Source: Mycocentrospora acerina (Eukaryota; Ascomycota; Dothideomycetes; Pleosporales). From it: DNA of 64,000 nt. A program made the position numbers and the translations under genes. The notes beneath the pieces are model-generated. The model saw only the letters and a list, made by a program, of their open reading frames with translations. It was not told the DNA's origin and did no database searches. The stretch spans positions 434,001-498,000 of the forward strand of contig JAKUHH010000250.1 of NCBI GenBank assembly GCA_022701365.1. The letters are read 5' to 3'. Every line of letters begins with the position of its first letter. Position 1 is the first letter of the stretch. Shown one piece after another: positions 34,425-47,700 of the stretch.

Positions 34425-35188
34425 CTAATAGCGCCGGTTATCAAAAGCTGGGACAGATGTTTCAGCTTGTTGATTGAGGTGAATGGCCTTCTCCTCCTCA
34501 GACAGCTTATTCCTTCGGCGGTGTTCCTTGACCTCGTGGAAGGCAGCAGTAATTGCATGGAGAAGACTATAACATTATCGTTAGTCATTGACGATGGTAT
34601 TTGTAGGAGTTGTGGTACTTACGTGCTGATAATGGCCAGGATGAATGTTCCCCATGGCAGATTGCAAGAATCGTCTTTAGCATTGGCAGTCTCACCAGTG
34701 ACAGTGTTCGTGTTATTAAGGTTGCTCCGGCTGTAGCAGTGCCTTGGTCCTGCCATCCCGCCGTTGGGCCTGGTGATGACGGAGACTGTGATGAAAGCTC
34801 CTACAAAGAGGAGATCCATGAGAACTAGCAACCAGCGCACATTCTTAGAGCCCGGACTGCTGTTCTTCTTGATGCAACCAAGTAATGTCGTGATGAGGGT
34901 GTATAAGACGGCCGCGGCGAGAATACCTTCGACTGCGCCATACGAGCCAGAGACACCACGGCGAGTCTTGATAGAGTTAACGAGACGATAGACCTTATAT
35001 AAACGTTGCGAGAAGAGCCCAAGCGAAACAACAGATGATATGAATTGAAGTACACGCGTAAGACGAAGGAAGAGGCGGTAAAACGCCGTATGCTTAAGTT
35101 TGTCGGGTACAAAGCGTGTCAGAAGACCGGTAGGCTTCTCGTACGGCATACCATAGTCGGCGTTATCGACTGGACGATGGGAGTTCAT
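34425..35188 (-). CDS. MARVEL-like four-helix membrane protein
   Basis: Exons complement(34425..34566, 34623..35188) give 235 residues in frame; the 56-nt intron has a GTAAGT donor, an ACTAACG branch site and a TAG acceptor. Four hydrophobic helices lie at about residues 42-62, 84-105, 118-138 and 180-200, with the charged loop and polar Cys/Asn-rich third loop that are usual for fungal MARVEL-domain proteins (PF01284). The N-terminus (MNSHRPVDNADYGMPYEKP) and the C-terminal tail rich in Lys, Arg and Glu (KEHRRRNKLSEEEKA) are probably cytosolic. Function is unknown; proteins of this shape act in membrane apposition and trafficking. The family call rests on topology rather than a diagnostic motif. 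The gene marks the edge of the AT-rich island, and its 3' end points into it. Confidence 0.7.
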
Positions 35189-38100
35189 TGAGAGAAATGA
35201 TTTGCAACTTGAACAAGTATAGAGAGGATATGTGTAGTTGGAGAGCTGAATGGAAAGAAAGTAAGTAGATATTGATTGAACTTGTCACGCTTAATTGAGC
35301 TGAGGAATAATAGCTTTATAGATAGAGAAAGTCAAACCCTCAACAGGTTGCGGTATTGCACTGTTCGTCACTGTCACGTAAGGCCAAGATATGACTGATA
35401 TATTCGCCTTTGCTCAACTGATGCACAGGTGAAGGATAAAGTGAGAAATTTCACTTTTGAAATGATTTTTCATGACCGCATGGCCAATGGGAATGTGTAG
35501 CTGGACCAAAAATCGAAACTAGACTACACGTCATGACAGAAAAAATACGTCAGTGACGTAAAAGCTTCGAGGAAAATGTTTGTGCCAAATGACATTGCTG
35601 CAAGTACCCATCGTTACTTGTGTGCAGCGAGGACAATGCATCGTGGCATTGCGAGTGGGCGAAACCGGTTTCGCCCACGCCAATCGACGCTCTCACCCAA
35701 CATCATCTCAACCTGGCACATTGATGGTAATTACAGCTCACAAATGGTCCTCGGAGGTAAGACCTTGCTGCTGTGGCGATCTCCTCGATGCCTGTGTGCG
35801 ACAATCCCACGACTCACGGTGTGCCGAATTCCGTGAACATCAGCACCGATTGAATCGCGCATGCTTTTGACCGCGTAGAAAGCGTAGTGGATAGATATTT
35901 AGAAATCTAACGTTCGTATTTTATCTAGTGGTATTATTTGGGTGCAATATAGCCTCTAGTGCGGCTGAATGCTCGGTTTCGTGTTGAACAAAAGGAGAAT
36001 ACCTAGAAACAAGTGTAAACGTCCGTTCTGAACACGAATCCGGCAGTACCGTCCGCCTAAGTCATGACTGGACGTGGAATACGAAGCACACTCGACATAC
36101 ACCGTTTCAATGGGTTTGTTAAGCCCGCATGACGGGTGATCTTTCTAGCGTCTCGGCTCGCTCCGCATCCAAGGCCTTGCACAAGCTTGATTTGTCGTTG
36201 AAGCAAAGGGACGCTATGTTTTGTCTGGTTGAATGAGACGGATCGTCATTTGGAATACACGTCTACATAGTATGCTATTATCAGCCGAGGCTTCCGACTT
36301 GCATGTGCACGTCAAAATGAGGTAGTGATTACCCCAGATCTTCGCAACACAGGAGGCCATTTTGTTAAAATTTGGCTTAGGACCCAGAGTTGAGTACTGA
36401 CGGAAAGAAGTGCGCACCATGTCAAGGGTTATCAAGATCTTGCGGGATTTCGCGCATGGCCTCGGCTGCGTGTAGTGACATTGGCGTTAGGTCCAACACT
36501 TTGTGGCACACTGGGAAAAGACTAAGCTCGCTGCTGCGTGGCGTCGAGAGGTTGGTTTTGCCAGCTGGACGAGCTGGACGAGCTGGACGCACTTGTGGGC
36601 TGTATCCAGACAAAAATTCCCGAGCGCCCGTCCTGCGACTGCTTGTTCACGCTTTGAGATGATGCGTGCAAGTCAACAACCTTTACCTCGATCCCGTGTT
36701 GATTCATCTCGATATACACTACCAACCGTCGACGATGCATTAGCCCCCAAACAGCTACCCTCAGTGTCCAAACTGACCGGACAATCCCCTCCCGTCAATT
36801 CGACTTCACATAGCGCGCATGCACGCTCGACAAGCGAGCCATTTAGCCACCCGGGTCGACTGTTTAGCTGCAGCAATCCACGTGCTTGCGGATCCTCGAG
36901 TCAGAGAGGCACCTAAAGAGACGGTGAGTGTAGGGTGCACGTCTTGGTGTTGGGTTCGTTTGGTGTAAATTGGCAGGGTCGTCAAACGCCCACAAGCCTT
37001 CAATCGCTAGCGTTCCTTTGGGGGAGAGAGGCACTTGCATGGAAGGTGCAGTATCAAACACCGGAAAACTTAGACTCCTTCTGCATAGGCCAGACAATGC
37101 AAATACTCCTCCCGACTTTCAGGCGACATGGACTGCACACGGTTGTTGCATCAAGTCGCGCACAACGGAAACGGGCGACCCGATTTTGGTCTCGGAAAGT
37201 TTGTATTCGTGCGTTTGCACGGCACCAGGTGCGACGCAAAGCAGGACAGATAGGTGGCTGGAGCGGGCATCCAATCAGAAGCTGGCTCTGCCTCGTACCC
37301 ACTCAGCTCTGGGTCTTACCCTGCGGGACCAAAGTCTGGAGGCAGAGACGCCCGATCCGACAAGCTCCACCTGGAATGCTACACAACCACTCTGGACCTA
37401 TGTCTGAGGCGAGCTGGGACCTGCTTTTCAATAGCTCTAGAGAGACATCGTTGAGAATCAGAAGCATCGAGACTCGTGTAAGTACTCTGATGAGTGAGAT
37501 GAATTCCAAAGTGGGCGCACAGGCAGCGTTTGGAATTTGGCAGATGCTCTAGTTTTCCGCACCCGTGGCCTTGGTAGTACCATCTGGTATCCTACCACTG
37601 TGTTTCCGACACTTGAAGAGGACTGACGATTCGGGTTACGCAGTAGCGTACCGCAGTAATAGTCCCGACTACTACAGAACGTAGGGTAGTAGCGAACGAC
37701 AGCAGGGTCGCTGGGCGACTGTTAGACTGCGGGGTTAAGCTACGACCGCTGATATTGAGGTGTTTCCAAGAGTTTGGCATTCTCCATGTCTATGTTTTGG
37801 CTTCGTAATAACCCTGGTTGCGCAACCGGGTACTTGCAAGCGTCCAAAGACCTGGTTGTAGTTTCGGTCCAGCCATGCACCCCACCCCCACCCACAAGTG
37901 ACTCACTATTGGCTGACGTGGCCAGCTGACGCCGAATAAATTACGAATGAAAGTGTCCATTAATATGAGTGTAACATAATAGATGCGAGCAAGGGCTTTG
38001 CCAATAACAAAAGCTCGGTGTATACGTGGTCTGATGCAACACTAAGATAATCCGGTATCGGTATCGGTATCGTATTGTTGTAGCTGCTCCTAACCCACCT

Positions 38101-39601
38101 CGATAAGAATGCGAAGGTCTTTAAGCGGGCTGAGGGACAAAATGCATTTGGCAAACAGAGAACAGTGCATCTATGCAATCCCCTAGAACGGGCGGACTTT
38201 GTATGAATCTGTCGAAAATATTCCCTTGTTGGCGGTGACTTTCATACGAGAGGAAACACATCAGGGATAGCAGAAATTGGATTAGAGCGTTGACATTGGT
38301 TGTGAATTGACAAATTAGATGCCAGCGTCCATCAATATGTATTGTCCTAGATAGATCTTTGTGGGTCATTCCTAACGAAGTCACTAATGCAAGTAGGCTA
38401 CATCACCTTTGGAAGTCACTTCATTCATTTTCAAGCCCAATCATAAACCGTACATAGTAAGGATGACCTTTACAGCCTCTGTGATTTCTTCAATCTTCGT
38501 AGAGACCGCATGAACCAGAACAGCCGTGTATAGTACCCCTTTCCGATAGATGCACGGTTCGGTAGTTCCCACTCACGGCATCGCTGTATCGGGCAAATCA
38601 ACTTAATCGGCATGATTCCGGTGAATTTGGCCCTGTAAAATGCGTATTTACCAAATTCTGCCCCTGATTTATTGGCTCTCGCAGAGAATCCTTGCATGCT
38701 GATGAGATAGTACTGGGGCGGCCAACGTCATGGAGTGATTGCGTATTGCGATGCTTGCATGGCCACCGTCATGCAGATTTGGTTACGTCGAGTGGCATCT
38801 CATCACATGCTATGATTGCTATCGGCGATGGATGTGGCTAGGATTGAGCTTAACGCGGAGAGACGTAATTGTGCAAATGCAATGGACCCGCGTGCTGCCT
38901 CAAGATCTTAGTTGGCTTCGGCTTCGGTGGTAATATGCGTAGTATGATGTAACAGGGTAAGGTCGTCACGGAAGCTGATGGGTCTGGGTAGATTGCAATA
39001 CTCGCCATACACGCGAAACGAAAAATTGATAATCAGGAGAATCCTAGCTCGGGTGGGGGTTAAATCTGAGCGATAATGGAGCAAAAAAGAGTATTCTAGA
39101 TAGGTGTGATCCCAGATTGTTCCAGATACGAGCGAACGATCTGTTTCAATCCAAAAGGCATGGAGCAAAGGGATGAAAGTTCCCAAGATTGAGAATGATC
39201 AAAATGTGGATGGCACAGCTTGGATAGGTATTCGAAAAGCCTTGAATATGTGCCTTACTGGACAGTCAATATATGGTGAGGGCTGCCAAGTGCAATGGTA
39301 AATACATTGAACAAATTACGCGTGGGAAGCTGAATGGTCGAACGTTGAAGGGAGGCGCTGCTGAAGGGTTTGGTGGGTGGTATTAAAGACTGACGTTATA
39401 AACAGCGGCGCATAAAGAGGAGAGTGCGATGGCGCGTGGACACGTGACAGGGAAGCTAGTATGTGCACAGACCACTCCACATCGACGCGTTTTGTGAGGT
39501 GAGAACAATGCTACTACAAACAAACTCATCCAGCTGTCGCGCTGCCTCCAACCATCTAGCCAGCATCTCCACATAATCAGCCCAAAAAGGCGACGTCGAA
39601 T
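35189..39601. other. 4.4-kb region with no supported gene
   Basis: Upstream of both the MARVEL-like gene and POB3. Overlapping open frames at 36.4-37.5 kb (up to 205 codons) occur in several frames at once, lack motifs and good splice sites, and include a 9-bp tandem repeat (unit AGCTGGACG, three copies near 36562-36589). I see no transposon signature. The last ~200 bp should hold the POB3 promoter and leader. Confidence 0.45.
35655..35678. repeat. Perfect 24-bp palindrome
   Basis: A perfect inverted repeat without spacer: left arm GTGGGCGAAACC, right arm its exact complement, centre CCGG. It lies about 470 bp upstream of the MARVEL-like gene's start. Confidence 0.9.
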
Positions 39602-41556
39602 ATGTGAGCGGCTTTCATCGCGCCACCGGCAGTTCGCCCAACAAGCTGACAATCAACAGGGAGGCATTCAACGAAATCTATCTCAATCTGTCCCGAAAGC
39701 CAGGTGCTACTCGATTCTCGGACAGTGGTTTTGGCTGGAAGCCAGTGAATGGCGAAACTTATACTTGCGATCAGTCACAAATTATCCAGGCGCAGTGGAG
39801 TCGAGCTGCTAGGGGTTATGAAGTCAAGATACTTTCACGAAACGATGGTGTAATACAGCTTGATGGGTTCAAGCAGGAGGTGAGAAACTCAATCAACATA
39901 CACAAAAATCAATTCTAATTGGAACAGGACTTTGATCGAGTCAGTAAGGTCTTCAAGAGTTGGTACGGTATCAACCTGGACAGTCGAGAGCACGCTCTGC
40001 GAGGCTGGAATTGGGGCAAAGCAGAGTTTGGGAAAGCCGAACTCTCTTTCAATGTGGCCAACCGTCCAGCCTTTGAGGTTCCCTATACGGAGGTCTCCAA
40101 CACCAATTTGGCAGGAAAGAATGAGGTTGCTGTCGACTTTTCACTTCCAGCTGACGGCGATGCTGGAGCAAACGGATCTCTCGGTGGTGCGAGGTTTCGG
40201 GGCAAGAAATCAGCTGGGGCTAGAGACCAACTGGTGGAGATGCGTTTCTACATACCTGGTGTGGCTTCGAAGAAAGAAAAAAAGGAAGATGGAGAAGATG
40301 TGTCCGGGGCTGAAGACGGCGAGGAACAAAACGCTGCTAACCTGTTTTATGAGACACTCATGGACAAGGCTGAGATTGGCGAAGTTGCAGGCGACACCTT
40401 CGCTACCTTCTTGGATATTCTGCATTTGACACCAAGGTCAGTAGGCAGTTGTTGATTATCACCAATCATAACTAACAGTAAACAGGGGTCGCTTCGATAT
40501 TGATATGTACGAGAGTTCGTTCCGATTGCGAGGTAAGACCTATGATTACAAGATCCAATTTGACTCGGTCAAGAAGTTCATGGTACTGCCAAAGCCCGAC
40601 GATATGCATACTCTTATCACAATTGGTCTGGACCCTCCTCTACGACAGGGTCAAACGCGCTACCCATTTCTTGTCATGCAATTCAAGCGCGACGAGGAGG
40701 TCAATCTCGATTTGAATATGAAAGAGGATGTTTTGGAATCTAAATACAAGGACAAGTTACAGTCACATTACGAGGCACCGATATCGGTTGTCGTCTCTGA
40801 CATATTCCGAGGGCTGAGCGGTAAGCGCATTACCAGACCGTCCCGCGATTTTATCAGCCACCACGAGCAGTCTGGTGTGAAATGTTCGATCAAGGCCAAT
40901 GAAGGTCACTTGTTCTGTCTTGACAAGGCGTTCATGTTCATTCCTAAGCCAGCAACTTATATCAGCATGGACAATATTGCATCAGTAACCATGTCCCGTG
41001 TTGGAGGAGCGATGGCAGCAAGTCGAACATTCGACATCACATTCACAATGAAAGGGGGGATGGCAGAGCATCAGTTCTCCAACATCAACCGGTAAGTATC
41101 ATTACATGACGTCTCTAAAGATTTTGTATGACTAAGATTTGACCACAGTGAGGAGCAACAGCCACTCGAGAACTTCTTTCGCGCAAAAGGCATCAAGACC
41201 AAGAATGAAATGGCGGACGACGTAAGTGCTGCACGACTCATCACACTTAATTGCGCTAACTATGCGCTCTCCAGTCTGGAGCGATACTCGCAGCAGCGCT
41301 TCAAGACGAGGATCTTGCTTCCAGCGATGATGGCGGTGTTGCAAACCGCGGCAGCGCCGACGAAGACGATGAGAGTGTAGACGAAGATTTCCAGGCAGAG
41401 TCTGAGTCTGAAGTTGGCGAAGAGTTCGATTCAGATCATGAAAGCAGTGGCTCAGACAGCGACGCAGAGATGCAGGACGCAGCTAGCGATACCGGTGCTA
41501 ACGAGGAGATGGAAGTGGCAGAGCGCCCCAAGAAGAAACAGAAAGTAGCAAAATGA
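39602..41556 (+). CDS. pob3: FACT histone chaperone subunit POB3
   Basis: Partner of Spt16 in FACT, which handles nucleosomes during transcription and replication. The model is 39602..39603, 39660..39879, 39928..40436, 40486..41091, 41149..41221, 41275..41556: 563 residues in frame. The start codon is split by the first intron: AT is followed by the donor GTGAGC, and the G comes after the acceptor AACAG, giving MEAFNEIYLNLSRKPG, which fits the family's usual start. Unspliced, the ATG is followed at once by TGA. The SSRP1/POB3 N-terminal domain contains GFGWKP and TAQWSRAARGYEVKIL-type sequence (here QAQWSRAARGYEVKILSRN); the tandem PH-like middle domain includes GRFDIDMYESSFRLRGKTYD and TRYPFLVMQFKRDEE. 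The tail is acidic (DEDDESVDEDFQAESESE) and ends in a basic KKKQK nuclear signal. As usual for fungi there is no HMG box. Confidence 0.95.
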
Positions 41557-42394
41557 TGAGCGCATCAGCCACGCTGTCGTGGCTTGGGCCTGCTGAAAGG
41601 GCTCAGAGCGGTGAGATAGGTCACAAGCCGACAAACATCCGATGCTTCTAAAGTTCTTCGAGGTTTCGATTTGATGCATGGGCGTTTTTTTGCTTTCTTG
41701 CTGATAACGCAATCAGCGGGTGGTTTGTCTTGCAGATTGGGGCGTATGGAGATGTCTCCGACGTTTTTGATATGCGGATAGTCGCAACTGAAACGTAAGA
41801 CTCTGAGGATGAATCAATCCGGATCTGCAGCTGGGATTCAGGATTGCTATTCCCGAGAGGGCATAGCTTCATAAAACGGCCCGAAGTACGTTTGTTAGGC
41901 GACTGAGGCAAGGAGAAAAGTTTAAAAGTCGTGGCAAATGCCGGTCAATATCCGGAGTTACTCATCCCACGTGCCTAGTCGTTTGTAATGATGTGCGTGC
42001 TGCAGCTCGGCCATGCATCGGCGACGGCGCTTGACGCGATCCGGTCCATGCACGGCTACTCTCCCATACCGAACTCTAGTTTTTCGTTCTACCCCAGATC
42101 GAGCAGGCCCATGGCGATTCAGGATGATGCAACTAGAGCAAGGAAAAAGGCTTTCGCCAATTCTCTCTGGGCACTCGTAGATTGTGACGGTGGATCCGCG
42201 CTGGCGCGAACCATGCTTAGACCCCGCATCAACCCTCACCTAGATGGCTGCGTCGCCCGTATGTTGATAGATATAGCCCAGTGCCCACCGACTCATGCGA
42301 ATTTTATTCCTCATACACCCCCATCAAATTGACACAAGGCTCTTGCATCTGAGCCGCACAGACTTGTTCACACGGACCACCTACTACCTCTGAG
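41557..42394. other. POB3 3' flank and regulator promoter
   Basis: An 838-bp gap with no supported gene; an open frame at 41988-42332 has no motif. Confidence 0.5.
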
Positions 42395-44786
42395 ATGCGC
42401 TCACGAACTGGATGGTTGGTGAACCATTGTTTATCGTCACGACTTTTGCTGACTATGTGGTAGTCTCACTTGCCGCCAGCGGAAGCTGAAATGTGATGAG
42501 AAGAAGCCTGTATGTGGACAATGCACAAAGGCCACAAGGGAATGCGTTCCAAGCTCCGGGATAGTCTTCCGTCACCAACACAATGCTTCTATGAACGGCG
42601 ACGATTCGGGAGACGAGAACTCGCTGAAGGGCTTTTACGCATACAAAAACACTTTTGAGAACGATACCATTTGGCTAGACATTCCAAGAAACGGTTAGCT
42701 CTTTCTTGACGTTCGTCGCTCTTTCCCCATCTGACGTGTTTGGTAGTGACCTTCATCAACACCACAAATCCATACCTGGACCCCTGCACACCAGACTTTG
42801 AGACCATGTCTGTGACTTCAATGGATTCGCCGGCTCCATTCGAAGCTCGGTCGTTTACCTCTTGGCCAACCTCTGGCACAATACAATCGCACACGAGCAC
42901 AATACAATCACACACAAGCACACCATCAAGTTTAGGCCCAATAAGCATGTCCGTATGCTATACTCCTGAGCTTGATGCGTTGCCATCTTTGATGCAGTCT
43001 CCTCCAACAACTGCTCCAAACTCTGCAGTAGGAACACCCATATCGCCTCCGGCTACGCTCTGCAACCGCCGCATATACCCAATCATGGACCATGCCGGGT
43101 CCATGACGCCTCCGCCAATTGATCCACGGCTCACATCATCTTTTGAGTTCTCTGCAAACCATTTGCCGCATGTGCCACGCGCAAACTCATGTTCAAGTTC
43201 ACGACGGTCCCCGCCTCGTTCAGACTGTGACTCTCTAATCGAACAAGACAATGAGATTGCTTTCCTACTACGGTCATTTTCAGAGGGACCTGGGTGCTGG
43301 ATGGATTTGTTCGATCTCGGAACATACTTTGCATCTTACGTCCCAGTCAAGGCGCGTGAAAATCCATTGCTAAAATACGCAGCTGTTGCTTGTGCAGCTA
43401 AGGCTCTCGCTCGGGTACAAGGCCACAAGCTTTCCATGGGAGGTCGGGCCACCCGCCATTCTAACTACCCCGATACCCAATTTTTCGATTGGAAACACAA
43501 AGCAGCAGTGTACTATGACAACGCTGTTACCCTCCTTTTACAAGCCTTGAAGATGGATGCCACTGGAATGTCCAACGATTCTGAGTGCGAACTTCGAGGG
43601 TACAACGGTGACCTAGGATATGGATCAGGAGGTCAAGCTCCTAAACGACGCAGGACTTCGAGCAGCTCTTCATTCGTTTCTGGCACAGACGAGCTGTTGG
43701 CAGCTTCAGCAATCCTCTGCGTCTATGAGTCGATGGATACTTCGGTCTCCGAATGGGCCAAGCATTTGAATGGTGCAAAATCTCTCCTTGTTATGACGCA
43801 AGAGCGGATCATACTTCAACAAATGCCTTCTCCGTGTTCCTCGGTTTCCTCCATGACATTGAGCTTTATGTCCAAGGCCCGAAGAGCGACGTTTTGGAAC
43901 ATTGCTAGGCAGGACATGCTTGCAGCTTGTAAGTATCATATCATTGCTCTATTACCAAATCCACTTACACAGTGTAGTAATGAACAAGACTCATACGCGA
44001 CTTGACACTGAAGACCTCTCTCTATGGAAGGAGGCAGGCTTGTTCATTGATGACCATGGATTGATCGTCTCGAACAACGCAAGCGACAGCGGATATCTAG
44101 AGGACGGCGAGCACATGATGAAAGAAGACTTAGTCTGCAACACTTTAGTTTGGCTCATGGCTAAGTTAGTCAACTTTACAGCAGCCGGGGATGAAATCCC
44201 AGACGATACAGGAATGACATGGGCCGGAATTCCACAACGAACGCTTCTAGACTACTGGCACCACTTGCAAAAGCAATTTCAATCTTGGCACGATGGACTG
44301 CCAATCACTTTCAGGCCATCTGCCAGGGGAAATCTCGTATGCACGCCGGAGCGACTTCTTAATGGAGATAACGAATCTATATTTCAGGAAGTATGGTACA
44401 GCATTCCAATGTGTGCTTCTACCATGCAGACCTATCACATGAGCCAGATTCTGCTGTTCATGAACAAGCCGCATGAATCGACCCAAGGACGCAGCACTGT
44501 GTGTGCTCGCCTCAATTCATACCAGTCTGTCCTCTCTGCCTGTCAAAGGCACAGTCGCGAGATTGTCGGAATATCGCTTGCGCGCTCTGACGAAGCAGTC
44601 CGTATTCACTCTGTCCAACCTTTGTTTACTGCTGGACAATGTCTCAGTAATCCTCGAGAACGCCAGGTAGTCGTCAACCTCCTCCGCGACATAGAGTCAG
44701 ACATTGGATGGGCAACCGATTACCGAGTGCGACAACTCATGGAACAATGGCAATGGGAGGAACAGCAAGGAATTATTGCACCCTGA
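42395..44786 (+). CDS. Zn2Cys6 transcription factor
   Basis: Fungal binuclear zinc-cluster regulator. Exons 42395..42414, 42464..42693, 42747..43928 and 43978..44786 give 746 residues in frame. The zinc cluster is at the very N-terminus: C7-x2-C10-x6-C17-x6-C24-x2-C27-x6-C34, with the basic stretch RQRKLKCDEKKP. The first intron cuts through the codon for C7, so the DNA-binding domain exists only after splicing. A Ser/Thr/Pro-rich linker covers about residues 85-240. A fungal-specific transcription factor domain (Fungal_trans_2 type, as in ARCA-like proteins) begins near DNEIAFLLRSFSEGPGCWMD and runs through LLKYAAVACAAKALARVQG, DELLAASAILCVYESMD and ILLFMNKPHES. No neighbouring pathway genes hint at its targets. 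Confidence 0.9.
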
Positions 44787-47700
44787 GCATTACACCACAA
44801 ACTTGGACCAGAAATGTGTTTTCATCACGCCGTCTTACTTCAAATCATCAATTAGGGTTTCGTTTCATGATTCATTGCATTTCGGTTACGCAAGTCTCCT
44901 AGTGCTTGCATACTGGGCGTTTTCCATTACCATCAGAGACGACGGGAAGCATATCCTATTTCACTCTCTCGAATTTCTGCAGGAGCTGAAAGTTTTTTCA
45001 TGGGCCACTAGGTATACAGTGCCTGCCTTTTCATTCAATTCTTTGTAACACATACGTTCCGGAAAAATTGCGTCTGCGTTGCTTTTTTGGGCTTGCATCG
45101 GTATGGTTAGACTGCCAGGTCTATTACGGCTAGGAATGGTCTAGAAGGAGTTCAGATGAGTTTATCTGGGGGGTTGCCAGTCATTTTTTTAACGCATGAT
45201 ATCCCATATAGTCACGAAATAATAGACATGAAACTTCATTGTACCACAATCTTCGCCTTCTCCTTCTACGGCAATTGTGTCCACTAAAAAGAGTTCATTG
45301 GTGATTGCGAGCCTCCCTTGAGCTGCACTACATTTTTTACGCGAACGCGAGAACGATAGGGTTTTCCTTTACACACTCAATCAACTACGCGTAGCGCGTC
45401 GCGCGCTGGTCGAGTCAAATTACCCCACTCTAGCTTCGTACCTCGCCGATCGGCATGCAGATCCAGACTACATTGTGACACTAGACCGATTACAGCTAGC
45501 TTATCTACTTGTAGGCCGTAGTATAGTAATAGCTTCAATGTTTATCAACGTTTGGGATGCAGGCAGCCGAGCACCTACACTCTCAGGTCTAGAAGTGTCA
45601 CAATACGGCCAATGTACAAGACCTGCACCACACTATTCAAATTGCCATCTGCACGAGGTCGGTATTGGAGAAGTAATGTCTCACATGGTTGAGCTGTACA
45701 GTTTTATCGCTTGAAAAACCAGCCTTGAATGAGGTCAGACTTAGATCACGACTGCATGTTCGGGGAAAAGACCCGCAAACGCACAACAAGGAAAGCATCG
45801 TGGCGCTTTAAGCTTAGGGATCCCGTCGTTCGCGTAAAGCCATGGCATGCACATATGTCGAGTCAGGGCACTCTTGCAGTGCAGACATGTGGTGTGCTCC
45901 AAGGCCCCCCATTATCATGTGATGTGATGTGAGCGGAAAATCGGAAAGCTTCCATTCCGCATATGCGATGAGCTTGCCTCCTCTGCTGCAAGATGGTTGT
46001 CCACACATTTCCGGCGGTGAAGGCTGCGAGACGCAGGGAATGGGCTGGTATGCCTGCCCTATCGTGTTCTAGAGATTAAGTGCGAAATGGTCGTGCATTA
46101 TCTAGGATGATATTATGTGAGTGTGTGCTGTAGACGCAGGGTGAGTTGTATTGAACCTATGTTTGGGTGCTCTGACACTGACATTGCGTCTGCATTTTGG
46201 CCGCATGGATATATAGTGCTTTGGATGATCTCCAATGGGCGGCTCAGTAAACGGGCCATAGAGGGAGCTGAAACCTCGTTGTTGTCAACCAGTTATGGGC
46301 ATCCAATAAACGAGCCACTTGAGTCACTTTTGCACAGTCAATCTTACGATGCATGCATTGGACACCGCTCTTTTCCATGCACAGCATCACGAGTTCAGAG
46401 AATTGTTTTTTCTTCTTCTTGTCGAAGCTTTGGTAGAACATTCGGAAATGAATGTAGAGTGTCAGCACTATCGCCAGTATGGCTTAGATGGCGAGCTATT
46501 TACCTGTTGGAGCTTAGCGTTGTGTTTCCCAAACGTTTGCACCTATCTACGACGCCATCCTCATCAGTCAAACTCGCAAACCCAACATGGACCAAATCAT
46601 GTAGGTGTTATGATTACCACCTGCTGACGCTGATGTGCTTCAGGGTTCATTAATTACCCCAATCCTCTCACAACCAGCGGACTTGTCACCGATACGAGCC
46701 GTTGAAAGTCCCCCCACACCACCACTGCTTCGTCAGCTTTCGAATCTTCCATGCTTCAATTATGGAAGATCGCAACTCGTGTATGGCTACGGCTGTGACC
46801 CCCCCTTGCCACAAAGCATCCCAGTCGTTCAAGCATAAGGAACTAATGCATGAAAAACGTGGACGCCTCGTGGTCGTACCGGCATCATACGACCCCATCT
46901 CTCATCGATGGAATGGAGTGACAATGTTAGCCGAATCGCCCCCGAACACGTTGATCCTGAAGCTACGACCCTGGCAATTTCGCGAAGTGATAGTCAGACG
47001 TATGAAATTTGCGCGTATCGCTGAACGAGGCGAGTGCGTCCCAACCAGCGTTCGATTATTTTCATGCCAAGTAAACTCTGGCAGGGCAGTTACAGGTTCT
47101 CGGCTTCCGAGTTGTTCTCGAAGATAGACTAAGCTCATTTACTTGTGTTGAATACGTCGCCGCCACTCGAGCCGCTTTAGCACCTCAACCAGCCACATGC
47201 CCCATGTTCTAGAATAGACGGTGAGATGTGGCGCATTGCATTGGTTGCGCTGCTGTAACAACGGTGTCGGGTAGGCCGTTGTCAAGTCAGTCGCCTTGAC
47301 CGAAGGTCATGTTCCTTGTCATTTTACACTCTCGATGTGACAATGATGGAGCTAAAAGTGAGCCGATTTTGCCCGATTCTGCACATTCTCGGTCAATTGT
47401 GAGTGAAAACATCGCAATCTTGTGAAGCACATGACGGATAAAGCGGGCAATGAATGGGGTGGGACGGATTCTGCGTGGAGTTTAGATGCTGATGACGGCT
47501 GCGGAAGGATCCAACCGAACCGCTGGCCTGTGCATGCTAGCACACACGAGCACACACGAGCACACGCACAAGCATACTCTACGAGCGTCTACAGCGTGTA
47601 AGCCTTCTGACGTTTTCACAAGTATACTCAAATCATTTTTTTGATGAGGCTGGGCAACGGGACGGGCTATTGTGTGTTCTGTGACACAATGTTAAAGTCT

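Noticed and set aside
36935..37552. 205-codon plus-strand open frame
   Set aside because: Several frames are open at once over the same bases, no domain is visible and codon choice looks random.
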